Positions 34,860-43,381 of a stretch of 50,030 nucleotides of DNA are shown piece by piece. The translations under genes were made by a program, and so were the position numbers. The notes beneath the pieces were generated by a model. The model made no database searches. It saw only the letters and a list, made by a program, of their open reading frames with translations, and was not told where the DNA came from. The DNA is from Kiritimatiellia bacterium (GTDB lineage Bacteria > Verrucomicrobiota > Kiritimatiellia > RFP12 > UBA1067): assembly GCA_017450695.1 (NCBI GenBank), contig JAFSTA010000007.1:1-50030 (forward strand), written 5' to 3'. The stretch's first letter is position 1, and each line of letters starts with the position of its first letter.

Positions 34860-37800
34860 TACAGTTTTTCCATCACGGCAAGCAGCTTGGACCCCGTAAC
34901 AGGTTTGGAGATAACATCCGCAAAGAGTTTCATGTCGTAGGTTGAGCCGACATCCACATCGGCCGTTACCGCTACGATGGGAATGGCCGACAAGCGCGAA
35001 TCGCTCCGCATCGCCTGCACGAGCTGGGATCCGTCCATCTCGGGCATCCACATATCCGTCAGAACCAGATCCGGAATCCAGTTCTCCATCACCCGGAGCG
35101 CGGCGATTCCGTTTTCTGCGTTCTCGACTTCGGAGACGCCAAGTTTCGACAGATGGATATCGAGAATCTTCCGGTTCATCGTCATGTCGTCCACAACCAG
35201 TACGCGATTCGGTATCTTGCCAACCGACTCCTGATCCGGATTCGGCAGAATCGCCGTCTTTTCGCCAGTCACCTCCAGTCCAGGAATGTCGATCGTGAAC
35301 TTCGTTCCCTTCCCCAGCTCGCTTTCCACCTGTATGGTTCCGCCCGCAGCCTCGACCATGCGTTTAACAATCGGAAGCCCCAGCCCGGTTCCGTTGATCT
35401 CCCCCTTGCTGTTCTTCATGCGGATCGCAATGTCCTGCACGAACGGATCAAAGAGTTTTTCCATCTTCTCCCTGGATATGCCGCACCCTGTATCCGACAC
35501 CGAAATATGCAGCGTCTCCGTTTCCGGAAACCAGGCGGACTTCACGGAGATCTTTCCCGACTCCGTGAACTTTGCCGCGTTCCCCACAAGATTGATAAGT
35601 ATCTGGCGCACACCCTGCTGGGCAAGCCGAAGAACCGGAATGGGAGTTTTCCCCTGGTCAATATCCAGAGCGACCTTGTGGTCGCGGACGCGATAGCCGA
35701 ATATCGCGGGAAGTTCTCGCATCAGCTGGTTCATGTCGCACGTCCCCACCCGCATCTGCATTGCCCCCGCGTCCAGCTTGGAAAGATCCAGGATGTCGTT
35801 GATCAATTCCAGCAGCGCGTTCGCGCTCAGCAGGATCCCGTTGATGTACTCCGAGCGCTGCATCTCGCCATTGGCATCCTTCTTCAGGAACTCCGCGAAT
35901 CCGATCACCGCGTTGAGCGGCGTCCGCAGCTCGTGAGACATCATCGCCAGAAACCGCGTCTTCGCCTGGGCGTGCTGTTCGGCGATCTGCGCCGCTTCGT
36001 TCGCCCGCTTTGCCTCGCGGCGCAACAGCTTCATCATCACCGCGCCGTAGATGGAAATTCCCAGCAGAAGGACAAATCCGATCCCCGTCGCCACATATCC
36101 GAGTTCCCGACTCGTCAAGCCGAAGACACGGTGGACTACTTTGCGTTCGGCCGCGACGTTCATGAACATCTCCTGCAACAGGCTGGGGTCGATTCCCGCG
36201 ACGGCCTTGCGGAGAATCGTAATCAGCTCCGGCGGCGTCTTCGGTCCAGCGAACATTTCCATCTCCTGGTATTCGTCCTTCGCGCCGAAAAACCGCGCGA
36301 AGGTCTGCGGGACCGGCAGCGAGAAGACAGAGACCGCGCCGTAGGTAGCGGCCTTTGCGGATTCCGGGTAAGGTATCCAGAGACTCGTCTCTCCGCGAAG
36401 GAACTTCGCCTCGGCCGTCTGGATTCCGGTCTGAGGCTGCGGCTGAAGCGTCAGTCCCGTCTGGCGGGAGATCTCGGAAAGAAGCGACTTGGCCAGCCCG
36501 GTTACGCGTCCCTTTTCGTCGCGGATGCGGAACGGCCACGGCGAAAAATCGACCAGCACCGGCTGATTCTCTTTCAGTCGCCGCTTGAGCCATTCCGCCT
36601 CGCGGAGAGAAAGCGCGGACATCTGGCTCCGCAACCCGTAATGGTGCTCGCTGATCATGCGCATATACTTCGGGAAATCGTCGCACACTTCATCCAGCGC
36701 TTTCTCCAGTTCCTCGAAGAGATCCTTGCGGCGGGTCGAGGTGCAGATGTACATCGGATGGGAGGCGTACAGGTGAAGAGCCGTCTCATTGGCAAGTTCA
36801 GGCATTTCCAAGTCGAGACAGGCGTCCACTTCCCCATCGAAGTACGCCTTGAGCATTGCTCGGTCCGACGAGTATTCGCGATACGTAATGTCGGAAGACA
36901 ACTGGTCGAACTGAAGCTTGGCGCGTTGGGAACTAATCGTTCCCGAAAGCATGCCGACCCGCATGCCGTTCCAGCTGGCGGGGTCTCCCGGCTTGTAGTG
37001 GCTGTCAGGGCGCGTCCATAGATAGACGCGCAACATTCCGATCGGCGTATGGGGAAAGAGGTAGTACTCGCCGCGCAAGGGCGAAAACCCGAGTCCCCCG
37101 ATGAGATCCAGACGGTTGTTCTGCACGTCCACCAGACTCTCGTCATAACCGCCGTACACAAAATCCAGCGACCAGTGCGTATAGGCGCAGATCGTTTTCA
37201 TCCACGCCTCGAACGCGCCGGAGTGATCCCCGTCTGGCGAGACCTCAAAAAAGTCGCCGCGCGCATAGGCGGCCACGCGTACGCGCTTCGCAGGCTTTGA
37301 AATGCCCAGCAGGCTCTCTCTCCATCCGTCATATCTGGCGATGTGGTTGATGTAGCACTCGCGGTAGAAATGCGAGAGCTTCCGCATCAGTTCCGGCTTG
37401 TCTTTCCGGACTGCAAAATACACGTTTCGGACGCCGATCGGCACGATTTCATCCAGTCCATCAGGACGTTTCCCGTACGGGGTGTAGAGGAAAAGCAGAT
37501 CGATCTCATTCGCCCGGAGGGCCTTTACAGCACCTGTGCTGGTCGGGAATTCCACAAAGTCGGGCGACAGATTCGCGTGTTCGAAATAACGCTCGCGATC
37601 GAGGTCGTACCCTTGCGAGACAGGGGAATACCCCACGCGCATGCGCGGCCAGTCCGTGATCTTCACGGAACGCATGCTTTTCGCACGTTCAGGCGTGGCG
37701 TAGAGCGCGAAGTGCATCCGTCCGAGAGGCTGGACGGGAAAGTCGTAATCCCGCAGCAAGGTCGGGGTGCGAAAAGCCGAACAGATCACCTCGGCATTGG

Positions 37801-38020
37801 ATACGCTAAAAAATCCGTTCGAGTCGAATGAAACGCGTTGCGGCTCAATCCCCGCCTCCCGGAAGACATCCTCCATGACCATTCGGCAGTACTCGACGTC
37901 CGCCGACGCCCAGTAGTCCATCTTGGCATCCCGTTCACAGTCGGCGACACGGACGGTTTCCGTCGCGCACAAAATGCCGCCGATTGCAACCACCACCGAA
38001 ATCAGAAACTCTCGCCTCAT
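34859..38020 (-). CDS. BvgS-like hybrid histidine kinase with tandem periplasmic binding domains
   Basis: A 1,053-residue sensor. Signal peptide MRREFLISVVVAIGGILCAT, then periplasmic SBP_bac_3-like domains: one at about 25-240, a second at 247-455 (RVRVAAYARGDFFEV...; GMRVGMLSGTISSQ), and a shortened third (VLVDFSPWPFRIRDEKGRVT, 488-610). One TM (643-663), helical linker, HisKA MMSHELRTPLNAVIGF (His696), ATPase (INLVGNAAKFTE, DTGCGIS, GTGLGLPIVKRMVE), receiver (VLVVDDMTMNRKIL, Asp989, ISKP). No PAS or C-terminal Hpt domain, unlike BvgS/EvgS, so the phosphoryl group should go to a separate Hpt. Strong AAGGAG before the ATG. Ligands are probably amino acids or other small polar solutes, by family. 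Confidence 0.87.
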   Translation of the reverse strand: MRREFLISVVVAIGGILCATETVRVADCERDAKMDYWASADVEYCRMVMEDVFREAGIEPQRVSFDSNGFFSVSNAEVICSAFRTPTLLRDYDFPVQPLGRMHFALYATPERAKSMRSVKITDWPRMRVGYSPVSQGYDLDRERYFEHANLSPDFVEFPTSTGAVKALRANEIDLLFLYTPYGKRPDGLDEIVPIGVRNVYFAVRKDKPELMRKLSHFYRECYINHIARYDGWRESLLGISKPAKRVRVAAYARGDFFEVSPDGDHSGAFEAWMKTICAYTHWSLDFVYGGYDESLVDVQNNRLDLIGGLGFSPLRGEYYLFPHTPIGMLRVYLWTRPDSHYKPGDPASWNGMRVGMLSGTISSQRAKLQFDQLSSDITYREYSSDRAMLKAYFDGEVDACLDLEMPELANETALHLYASHPMYICTSTRRKDLFEELEKALDEVCDDFPKYMRMISEHHYGLRSQMSALSLREAEWLKRRLKENQPVLVDFSPWPFRIRDEKGRVTGLAKSLLSEISRQTGLTLQPQPQTGIQTAEAKFLRGETSLWIPYPESAKAATYGAVSVFSLPVPQTFARFFGAKDEYQEMEMFAGPKTPPELITILRKAVAGIDPSLLQEMFMNVAAERKVVHRVFGLTSRELGYVATGIGFVLLLGISIYGAVMMKLLRREAKRANEAAQIAEQHAQAKTRFLAMMSHELRTPLNAVIGFAEFLKKDANGEMQRSEYINGILLSANALLELINDILDLSKLDAGAMQMRVGTCDMNQLMRELPAIFGYRVRDHKVALDIDQGKTPIPVLRLAQQGVRQILINLVGNAAKFTESGKISVKSAWFPETETLHISVSDTGCGISREKMEKLFDPFVQDIAIRMKNSKGEINGTGLGLPIVKRMVEAAGGTIQVESELGKGTKFTIDIPGLEVTGEKTAILPNPDQESVGKIPNRVLVVDDMTMNRKILDIHLSKLGVSEVENAENGIAALRVMENWIPDLVLTDMWMPEMDGSQLVQAMRSDSRLSAIPIVAVTADVDVGSTYDMKLFADVISKPVTGSKLLAVMEKL

Positions 38021-38253
38021 GTGAACTCCTTGTCTATGACTTAGCTGTTGGCTGGTAGCTGGTAGGCTGTTAGGTCTGCGGTCATCCTTGCTCACAAGGA
38101 CGCGACGGGGCGCGTCCCTGGATGCCGCATATCGAAAGCAATCGATTGCAATCGACAGCCATCGCCTGTCGCGTGCCCCATCCTTTTCAACCTCTCAGCC
38201 TCCCCGCTTCTCAGCCTCTCAGCTTTTCAGCTGGCGCGAAGCGTCCCGCCTCC
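38021..38253. repeat. Repeat-filled gap inside the long operon
   Basis: 233 bases: GGCTGGTAGCTGGTAGGCTG heptamer-like words (38049-38070), a GGACGCGACGGGGCGCGTCC hairpin (38098-38117), GCAATCGATTGC palindrome (38139-38150), CTCTCAGC words (38194-38232) and the TTTTCAGCTGGCGCGAAGCG hairpin repeat. No gene and no convincing terminator or promoter; it splits the operon into a front half (regulator to STAS) and a back half (BvgS-like kinase onward). Confidence 0.6.
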
Positions 38254-38577
38254 TCAGAACTGCGCATCGAGGACGGTCGGTACAATCTCGAAGACCCGGC
38301 TCACCTTGGTGATATCAAACACGATTTTCGGCCCGGGCTGCAATCCGGCCAGAACCACCTTGCCGCCGCCGCCTTTCGCCTTCTGAAGCACCTGGACCAG
38401 TACGCCCAACCCGCTTGAATCGATATGCACCATGTGGCTCAAGTCAAAGAGTACATTGGTTCCGTCGGACATTCGTCCGAGCACCTCTTCACGCAAATCC
38501 GCCGCAACCGCAGCCACGAGACGTCCTTCCACCTTCACAGTCAAGCCGTGACCGTTCTCCGTAATTTCCCAACTCAT
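38254..38577 (-). CDS. STAS-domain anti-sigma factor antagonist (SpoIIAA/HsbA-like)
   Basis: A 107-residue single STAS domain. VLFDLSHMVHIDSSGLGVLV carries the conserved D-S-S-G phosphorylation site (Ser54/Ser55) of anti-anti-sigma factors, which bind a partner only when unphosphorylated. Strong AAGGAG. It lies nine bases behind the nucleotidyltransferase-like gene and in the same operon as a receiver-PP2C-kinase protein (41530), its expected kinase and phosphatase. No anti-sigma or sigma gene is visible in the window, so its target is unknown. Confidence 0.88.
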   Translation of the reverse strand: MSWEITENGHGLTVKVEGRLVAAVAADLREEVLGRMSDGTNVLFDLSHMVHIDSSGLGVLVQVLQKAKGGGGKVVLAGLQPGPKIVFDITKVSRVFEIVPTVLDAQF

Positions 38578-38586
38578 GTGTTCTCC

Positions 38587-39537
38587 TTAATTAAAAACCA
38601 GCCAATCTTTCCGAAGCGCCGCAGAAAACGGCTTCCCCTCGCGAATGACATCTGTCATCACTCGCAAAATCCTCACCACGGCATCCATTCCGATCGTCCG
38701 AAGTTCACCCAGCGTCCGCCGCCGCGCGATCCAACGCGCCGCCTGATAGAATGAACGCCGTATGGCATGACTCCGGCGTCCTTGCGCCATGACTTCCTCG
38801 CGAGCAGCCAGCCAAATGCGTTGCGCGGTGTCCCGGTCACACGTTCCGTCCCGGCGCGGGCGGAACTTCCACTCCACAGCCGCATCGTACTCTTTCCAGC
38901 CCAGCGCGGAAGCGCGTTCAACCGCTTTCCAGCGATACGCACCGCGCGCGATCAACACCGCGTCTCCGGCCCCCAACACACACTTGTTGAGATTGCGCAC
39001 CACAAAAGCGGGATCGTCGCTTTCACGCGCCAGCAGGAGTCCCGCCCCCCTGTTGACGAGCAGGCGCACAGCCTCCGTCCACGGAAAATCGGAGGGCTCG
39101 CGTCGCTCGACAGTGCGGAAAAGAGAGTCTCCACTCTCGCCCGCCACATCGACATACCCATGCAGCAGTTCCTGCACCATCAGACGCCTCTGATCGTGCC
39201 GAAGGCGCCAGGGTGTCTTCGCCGTGCAGAAATCCACGTCTATGCCGAGACGGTCTGTCCACCGCTTGGCGACCGGCGCGAGCGATTCCCCAATCACCGC
39301 AATCTCGGCTGAGGTCACGCCGTCCTCCGCCACCACGTAGAAGTCAAGGTCGTTGGAAAGCCGTTCGTTTTCACCGTCGAGAAAGACACCGCCCTCTCCG
39401 CGTCCGTAACCGCCGCCCAGAACCACACCACGGAGTCGGGGAATCTGCAACGCGTCAATCTCACGTCCCACATCCCGAATCACATCGGAGACCAACGCGT
39501 CCATCCGGGGGGAATCTATGGCAACGTACCGCCCCAT
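38587..39537 (-). CDS. Nucleotidyltransferase-fold protein of unknown role
   Basis: A 316-residue cytoplasmic protein. VVLGGGYGRGEGG (about 37-49) followed by NDLDFYVV and, further on, IDVDFCT reproduces the G-G/S...DxD...D arrangement of the DNA-polymerase-beta-like nucleotidyltransferase superfamily. The C-terminal helical half (Arg-rich, FYQAARWIARRRTLGEL) is unassigned. ATG overlaps the preceding stop by one base with GGAGGGG upstream; the STAS gene begins nine bases after its end. The tight link to the STAS gene makes it a candidate target or effector of that switch, or a sugar-related nucleotidyltransferase. Neither can be decided from sequence. Confidence 0.68.
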   Translation of the reverse strand: MGRYVAIDSPRMDALVSDVIRDVGREIDALQIPRLRGVVLGGGYGRGEGGVFLDGENERLSNDLDFYVVAEDGVTSAEIAVIGESLAPVAKRWTDRLGIDVDFCTAKTPWRLRHDQRRLMVQELLHGYVDVAGESGDSLFRTVERREPSDFPWTEAVRLLVNRGAGLLLARESDDPAFVVRNLNKCVLGAGDAVLIARGAYRWKAVERASALGWKEYDAAVEWKFRPRRDGTCDRDTAQRIWLAAREEVMAQGRRSHAIRRSFYQAARWIARRRTLGELRTIGMDAVVRILRVMTDVIREGKPFSAALRKDWLVFN

Positions 39538-40478
39538 CAACCCCTCCGTCCCATGGACCTTCCGCACAGCGCACGGAAAAGCACTCCAAGCCAGGAGAAC
39601 CAGGGACTGGCAAGCGCCCGGGCAAGCCACGGCTCCTCCAGATCTGTCCAGCATCCAGATTTCGCGTCGATGATCCGGCGCCCAATCACAATCTTGTCAA
39701 CCAGCTCCAGACAGTTCCCCAAGAACGTATTGGAACCGATCACCGTCCGTTTCAGGAAAGTTCCCTCGCTCACGAACGAGTCCTTGCCGACAATCACATC
39801 GCCGTCCAACACCACGTTCCGTGCACACCAGGCATTGTCCTGCAACAGGACCGGTCCCTTCACATCCGTACCGTGTTCCAGCACCACGTTGCGTCCCAGG
39901 TTCACACCTTTTTCCGCCGAATATCCCGGAAGCGTGAAGAGGTCCGGATTGTGCAGCACCTGAAAATTCGCCTTGTGCCACGATTCCACATCCTGCACGA
40001 TGATGACCTGATCCGGCACGAGACGAATCCACGAGGTTCCTTTGCGCCGGTAGATTCCCATCGGCGTGTTCTCGCAGTCGGCAGCTGAAACCGGTTCGCG
40101 ATGGAAACCTTTTTCTTCCCGGCACGTAAGGGCAATCCCCCACACGACGATCAGGTGGTCGTTGATCTCCGGCCCGAGGGTTCCCGACAGGGCCTCCAGA
40201 TCGTTCAGCCCTCGAAACGTATGTCCGTCGGCCTTTCGGTACATCACGTCGAAACCGTCTTTCTCGCGTCCTTTGAATTCGTCTTCCAGCCGTTTGGTAG
40301 AATGCGCATCCAGAATCCAGGTGAGCGTGGAGGTGTGCCGGTTCGCGACCTCCAGCGCGTAATCGATATAGCGCTTTCCGGCAAGCGGCAACTCGACCGC
40401 ACTGATATCGGGTAGAACTTCCTGCATCCATTCGTCCCGGGGAATGGACGGCACGATCAAGATGGTAATCTGGCCCAT
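39537..40478 (-). CDS. Nucleotide-sugar-pyrophosphorylase-like protein with left-handed beta-helix
   Basis: A 313-residue two-domain protein. The N-terminal half resembles the NTP-transferase fold (VELPLAGKRYIDYALEVANR recalls PLAGKPLIDYAL), but the GGxGTRL nucleotide-binding signature is absent. Residues about 190-270 are hexapeptide repeats (GVNLGRNVVLEHGTDVKG; ARNVVLDGDVIVGKDSFVSE; KRTVIGSNTFLG) of a left-handed beta-helix, as in GlmU-type and acyltransferase enzymes. Probably makes or modifies a nucleotide sugar, though loss of the signature could mean a non-catalytic or acyltransferase role. GGGAG site; directly follows the phosphoglycosyl transferase gene. Confidence 0.7.
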   Translation of the reverse strand: MGQITILIVPSIPRDEWMQEVLPDISAVELPLAGKRYIDYALEVANRHTSTLTWILDAHSTKRLEDEFKGREKDGFDVMYRKADGHTFRGLNDLEALSGTLGPEINDHLIVVWGIALTCREEKGFHREPVSAADCENTPMGIYRRKGTSWIRLVPDQVIIVQDVESWHKANFQVLHNPDLFTLPGYSAEKGVNLGRNVVLEHGTDVKGPVLLQDNAWCARNVVLDGDVIVGKDSFVSEGTFLKRTVIGSNTFLGNCLELVDKIVIGRRIIDAKSGCWTDLEEPWLARALASPWFSWLGVLFRALCGRSMGRRG

Positions 40479-40480
40479 GA

Positions 40481-41209
40481 TCAGTACGCTCCCTTTCCAC
40501 CGATGATCGCAGGGATCGTCTTCAACAGAATCACAATGTCCTTCCAGATACTCGGAGCGAGGATGTACTCTTTGTCGAGCCGGACCTGTTCGGCGAAGGG
40601 CACCTCGCTCCGCCCGCTGATCTGCCAGATTCCGGTGATACCGGGTATGACATCCAACCGCTTGCGCTCCTCCAACGTGTATTGCCGCACTTCATTCGGC
40701 AGAGGCGGACGCGGTCCCACCAGGCTCATGTCGCCGATCAGCACGTTCCAAAGTTGCGGCAGTTCGTCGATACTGGTGCGACGAATAAACCCGCCGACAC
40801 GAGTGACACGGGGATCTTTCTTCATCTTGAAGATCACACCGCCTTCCATCTCGTTCTGTTTCTCCAGTTGCGCCTTCATCGCCTCGGCGTTTTCATACAT
40901 GCTGCGGAACTTGTAGCAGATGAAATTCCGGCCGTAGCGACCGATACGCACCTGCCGGAAGAAAACCGGTCCGCGGCTGTCAAGCTTCACAGCCACGGCA
41001 ACCACAAGAAAAAGCGGGAACAAGATAACCAACCCAGCCAAGCTGCCCACGATATCCATCAACCGCTTGGTCGCATACGCGGCGAAGACCGTCAGCTTCC
41101 ACGCCTTAAGGCGCAGACTCCGGCGGGCGTTCCCATGCATCCGGGACGCCAGCTCCTTCACGAGCTGATCCAAATCCGCATCTTTAGATCTATCGAGGAA
41201 ACTCTCCAT
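40481..41209 (-). CDS. Undecaprenyl-phosphate sugar phosphotransferase (bacterial sugar transferase)
   Basis: A 242-residue monotopic phosphoglycosyl transferase that starts repeat-unit synthesis by moving a sugar-1-phosphate onto undecaprenyl phosphate. After a basic ~45-residue cytoplasmic N-terminus comes the single re-entrant helix (RLMDIVGSLAGLVILFPLFL), then FFRQVRIGRYGRNFICYKFR, RRTSIDELPQLWNVLIGDMS (Asp-Glu catalytic pair), LVGPRPPLPNEV and PGITGIWQISGRSEV. It lacks the four-TM N-terminal domain of WbaP/WcaJ. Lies 10 bases behind the Hpt gene, so the first enzyme of the polymer is co-transcribed with the phosphorelay. Confidence 0.9.
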   Translation of the reverse strand: MESFLDRSKDADLDQLVKELASRMHGNARRSLRLKAWKLTVFAAYATKRLMDIVGSLAGLVILFPLFLVVAVAVKLDSRGPVFFRQVRIGRYGRNFICYKFRSMYENAEAMKAQLEKQNEMEGGVIFKMKKDPRVTRVGGFIRRTSIDELPQLWNVLIGDMSLVGPRPPLPNEVRQYTLEERKRLDVIPGITGIWQISGRSEVPFAEQVRLDKEYILAPSIWKDIVILLKTIPAIIGGKGAY

Positions 41210-41219
41210 CTTTCCCTTC

Positions 41220-41528
41220 TCACAGCGCCTTCGCCAATTCCTTCAATTGCACGATCAGTTCCTCGGACTGCTCCCGCTCGTGCAGCTGCGCGGAACTGCG
41301 AAGCTGGATCGCGGTATTCACCATATCGGTATCGCCCGTCGCAAGGGCGTTCCCCTTGATCGTGTGGGCGACATGGTCCAGAGCCGTCCAGTCCTGCTCG
41401 GCAACCGCCTTGTCCGCCTCGAACAGCTTTTCGGAGATCGACTCGACATACAGCGTGTAAATCTCGTCCATCTGCTCCGTGTCGGCAGAGAACTGTTCTT
41501 TCAGGTATGATTCACAACATGCTTTCAT
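41220..41528 (-). CDS. Stand-alone histidine phosphotransfer (Hpt) protein, HptB-like
   Basis: A 102-residue helical Hpt domain. AHTIKGNALATG (His55, with Lys58 and Gly59) is the phosphorylated-histidine motif HxxKG. It should carry phosphate from the receivers of the three hybrid kinases in this operon (26362, 29225, 34859), none of which has its own Hpt, to the response regulator encoded one base upstream. Same size and context as HptB of Pseudomonas. Modest GAAG ribosome site; probable translational coupling to the regulator gene. Confidence 0.87.
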   Translation of the reverse strand: MKACCESYLKEQFSADTEQMDEIYTLYVESISEKLFEADKAVAEQDWTALDHVAHTIKGNALATGDTDMVNTAIQLRSSAQLHEREQSEELIVQLKELAKAL

Positions 41529-41529
41529 T

Positions 41530-43233
41530 TCACTTCGTCCCTTCCGCCCTTGTACTCCAAGGGATGTAAAACACCGTCTCGTTCAGCGCCCCGAGATTCT
41601 GGCGCTGGATCGCCGTGCTGAGTTCCCGCACCATGAGTCGGCCACGTCCGTGGCAACTCATTTCGTTGTTTACGATCGTGAACGCCGTTCCCGTATCTCC
41701 CGCAGCGACCTTCATGCTGGGCTGCGGATTCCCGAAATCCCAAACCGTCAGCTCCGCATGGTCGCACTTCTGGCGGAGCCGGAGACTCACCACTTCCTTG
41801 CGTCGCTGGTGGTCATCGAAACCGTGGTCGTAGATGTTCATCAGGTGTTCTTCCAGCACCAGTTGCACGCGATCGGTCAGATCGGCTGGCCAGCCCTCCC
41901 CGTCGCACCACGAACCGACCGACTGCGCGATACCGTCCACCAACAACGGCGACAGAGGCGAGGTCGCCTCGTAGATTCCTTTGAGTTTTCTTCGGGAGCC
42001 GAAAACGAGAATCGAGACGTCGTCCTGAAAGTACTCGTATCCGAACTCGAGACAGGCGGCCATGTACTTGTCCGGCGCGATCATGATGGCCCCCAATCTG
42101 CTCGAATCGGTCAACAACTCCAAGGCGAGACGGTTCGAGAGGTCACGCGGAATCCGCTCCGCCCCGTCCCTATCGCGCGTCAAATCGACGATTCCGTCCG
42201 AGGCTGCCACGCATACCGCGCCCACCGGCAGCGACGCCGTCACCACGTCGGCATCGGAATAGACCGTTCCCGGCAAGAGACCGATCGGCAAGTTGCCCCG
42301 ACGCTCCGGATTGATGTTCTGGAACCGAACCCCGTCGATATCGACCACCGTCAGGCTCGTGGTCCCGCAACTGATGCAGCTAACCGTTCCCCCGCCGTCG
42401 GACGCCCCGTCACCCGTTGCAGGGGGTGGGGTGTAAATGCAAATTTGTGCCGTCATGTAGGAGACCTCGGCGAAGTTCTCTCGGAAGAATTCCTGCAGAC
42501 GGTTGGCGATATGGTCCGGAGTCAGCATCTGCTTGTCGCGCATGTGCGTGTGGGCGATCTGCCGGAGAAAGGCCTGCACGGCCATCATGACAAGCGCGGC
42601 GTTCGTCCCGTGCCCCTGAATGTCTCCCAACACGAACAGGACGCGCTCGGACGCCAGCGGCATCACCTCGTAGAGGTCACCGCTCACCGATTCGCGGGGA
42701 CGCCACCACGTCGTGTAGAAATACCGGTCGTTCATCAACGCGCGCGCCGGAAGCATGCTGCGCTGCACATGCGCGGCGAGCGAGAGTGATTTGCGTTGCT
42801 CCGTCACCTGTGTCTCGACGAACTGCTGGATGCGGCGCGCGCCGATGACTCGCTGGAGCCGTTTGACAAGCACCTCGGTACCGGCAGACTTAGGAAGATA
42901 ATAGCTCATAGGATCGCTGATGATCTTCTTGAGAAAACCGCTTCCCTCCTCCGGATCAAGCGCGGTCATGAAGAAGAACGGCATATTGGGGTCGATGTCG
43001 CCACGCACCATGTTGCGGAAATCGAACCCGTCCATGTCCCCCATCATAATATCGGAAATGACCGCGCTGAAGGTGTGATGTTCCCGCCGAAGGATGGCGA
43101 TGGCCTTGTCCACGGTCTCGACCGCGACCGTATCGTACCCGGCTTTCCTCAAGCGGGCGCAAACCGTGATCCGGATCAACTTTTCGTCGTCCAAGACCAA
43201 AACCTTCATCGCATCGTAATTGCTCTCTGCCAT
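41530..43233 (-). CDS. Response regulator with PP2C phosphatase and anti-sigma-kinase domains (HsbR-like)
   Basis: A 567-residue cytoplasmic protein. Receiver 9-125 (LVLDDEK, phospho-Asp61 in VISDIMMGDMDG, Thr90, Lys115). SpoIIE/PP2C phosphatase about 155-412 with metal Asp residues in SGDLYEV (186), GDIQGHGTNAALV (204), ASDGIVD (346) and QDDVSIL (404/405). HATPase_c_2/SpoIIAB-like kinase 420-565: LVLEEHLMNIYDHG (N box, Asn466), VWDFGNPQP and SCHGRGRLMVREL. It is expected both to phosphorylate and to dephosphorylate a STAS protein, most likely the one at 38254, depending on Asp61 phosphorylation. Start chosen at MAESNYDAM; an upstream ATG (43275) is possible. First gene of the operon. Confidence 0.89.
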   Translation of the reverse strand: MAESNYDAMKVLVLDDEKLIRITVCARLRKAGYDTVAVETVDKAIAILRREHHTFSAVISDIMMGDMDGFDFRNMVRGDIDPNMPFFFMTALDPEEGSGFLKKIISDPMSYYLPKSAGTEVLVKRLQRVIGARRIQQFVETQVTEQRKSLSLAAHVQRSMLPARALMNDRYFYTTWWRPRESVSGDLYEVMPLASERVLFVLGDIQGHGTNAALVMMAVQAFLRQIAHTHMRDKQMLTPDHIANRLQEFFRENFAEVSYMTAQICIYTPPPATGDGASDGGGTVSCISCGTTSLTVVDIDGVRFQNINPERRGNLPIGLLPGTVYSDADVVTASLPVGAVCVAASDGIVDLTRDRDGAERIPRDLSNRLALELLTDSSRLGAIMIAPDKYMAACLEFGYEYFQDDVSILVFGSRRKLKGIYEATSPLSPLLVDGIAQSVGSWCDGEGWPADLTDRVQLVLEEHLMNIYDHGFDDHQRRKEVVSLRLRQKCDHAELTVWDFGNPQPSMKVAAGDTGTAFTIVNNEMSCHGRGRLMVRELSTAIQRQNLGALNETVFYIPWSTRAEGTK

Positions 43234-43335
43234 AATGTCCGACCCATCCCTCAAACATACCGAAGTGAGTCGCATCGCTTACAACACGACTCACAAAAGG
43301 CACACCTGTGCTTTGCTTACGGCAAATGAAACAAC

Positions 43336-43364
43336 ATTTTATTCCATTACCCCCCCCTTGTCAA
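43336..43364 (-). promoter_or_regulatory. Consensus sigma70 promoter with G8 tract in its spacer
   Basis: Reading leftwards: TTGACA (43364-43359, perfect), 17-base spacer, TAAAAT (43341-43336). The spacer begins with A and then eight consecutive G (43357-43350). It lies about 100 bases upstream of the HsbR-like gene and would drive the long signalling/sugar operon. A homopolymer here can change spacer length by slippage. Confidence 0.8.
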
Positions 43365-43381
43365 TCTCAATCGAATAGAGC

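Noticed and set aside
35153-37021. Long open frame (622 codons) on the plus strand opposite the BvgS-like kinase
   Set aside because: Antisense shadow of conserved kinase motifs, with biased composition and no ribosome site.
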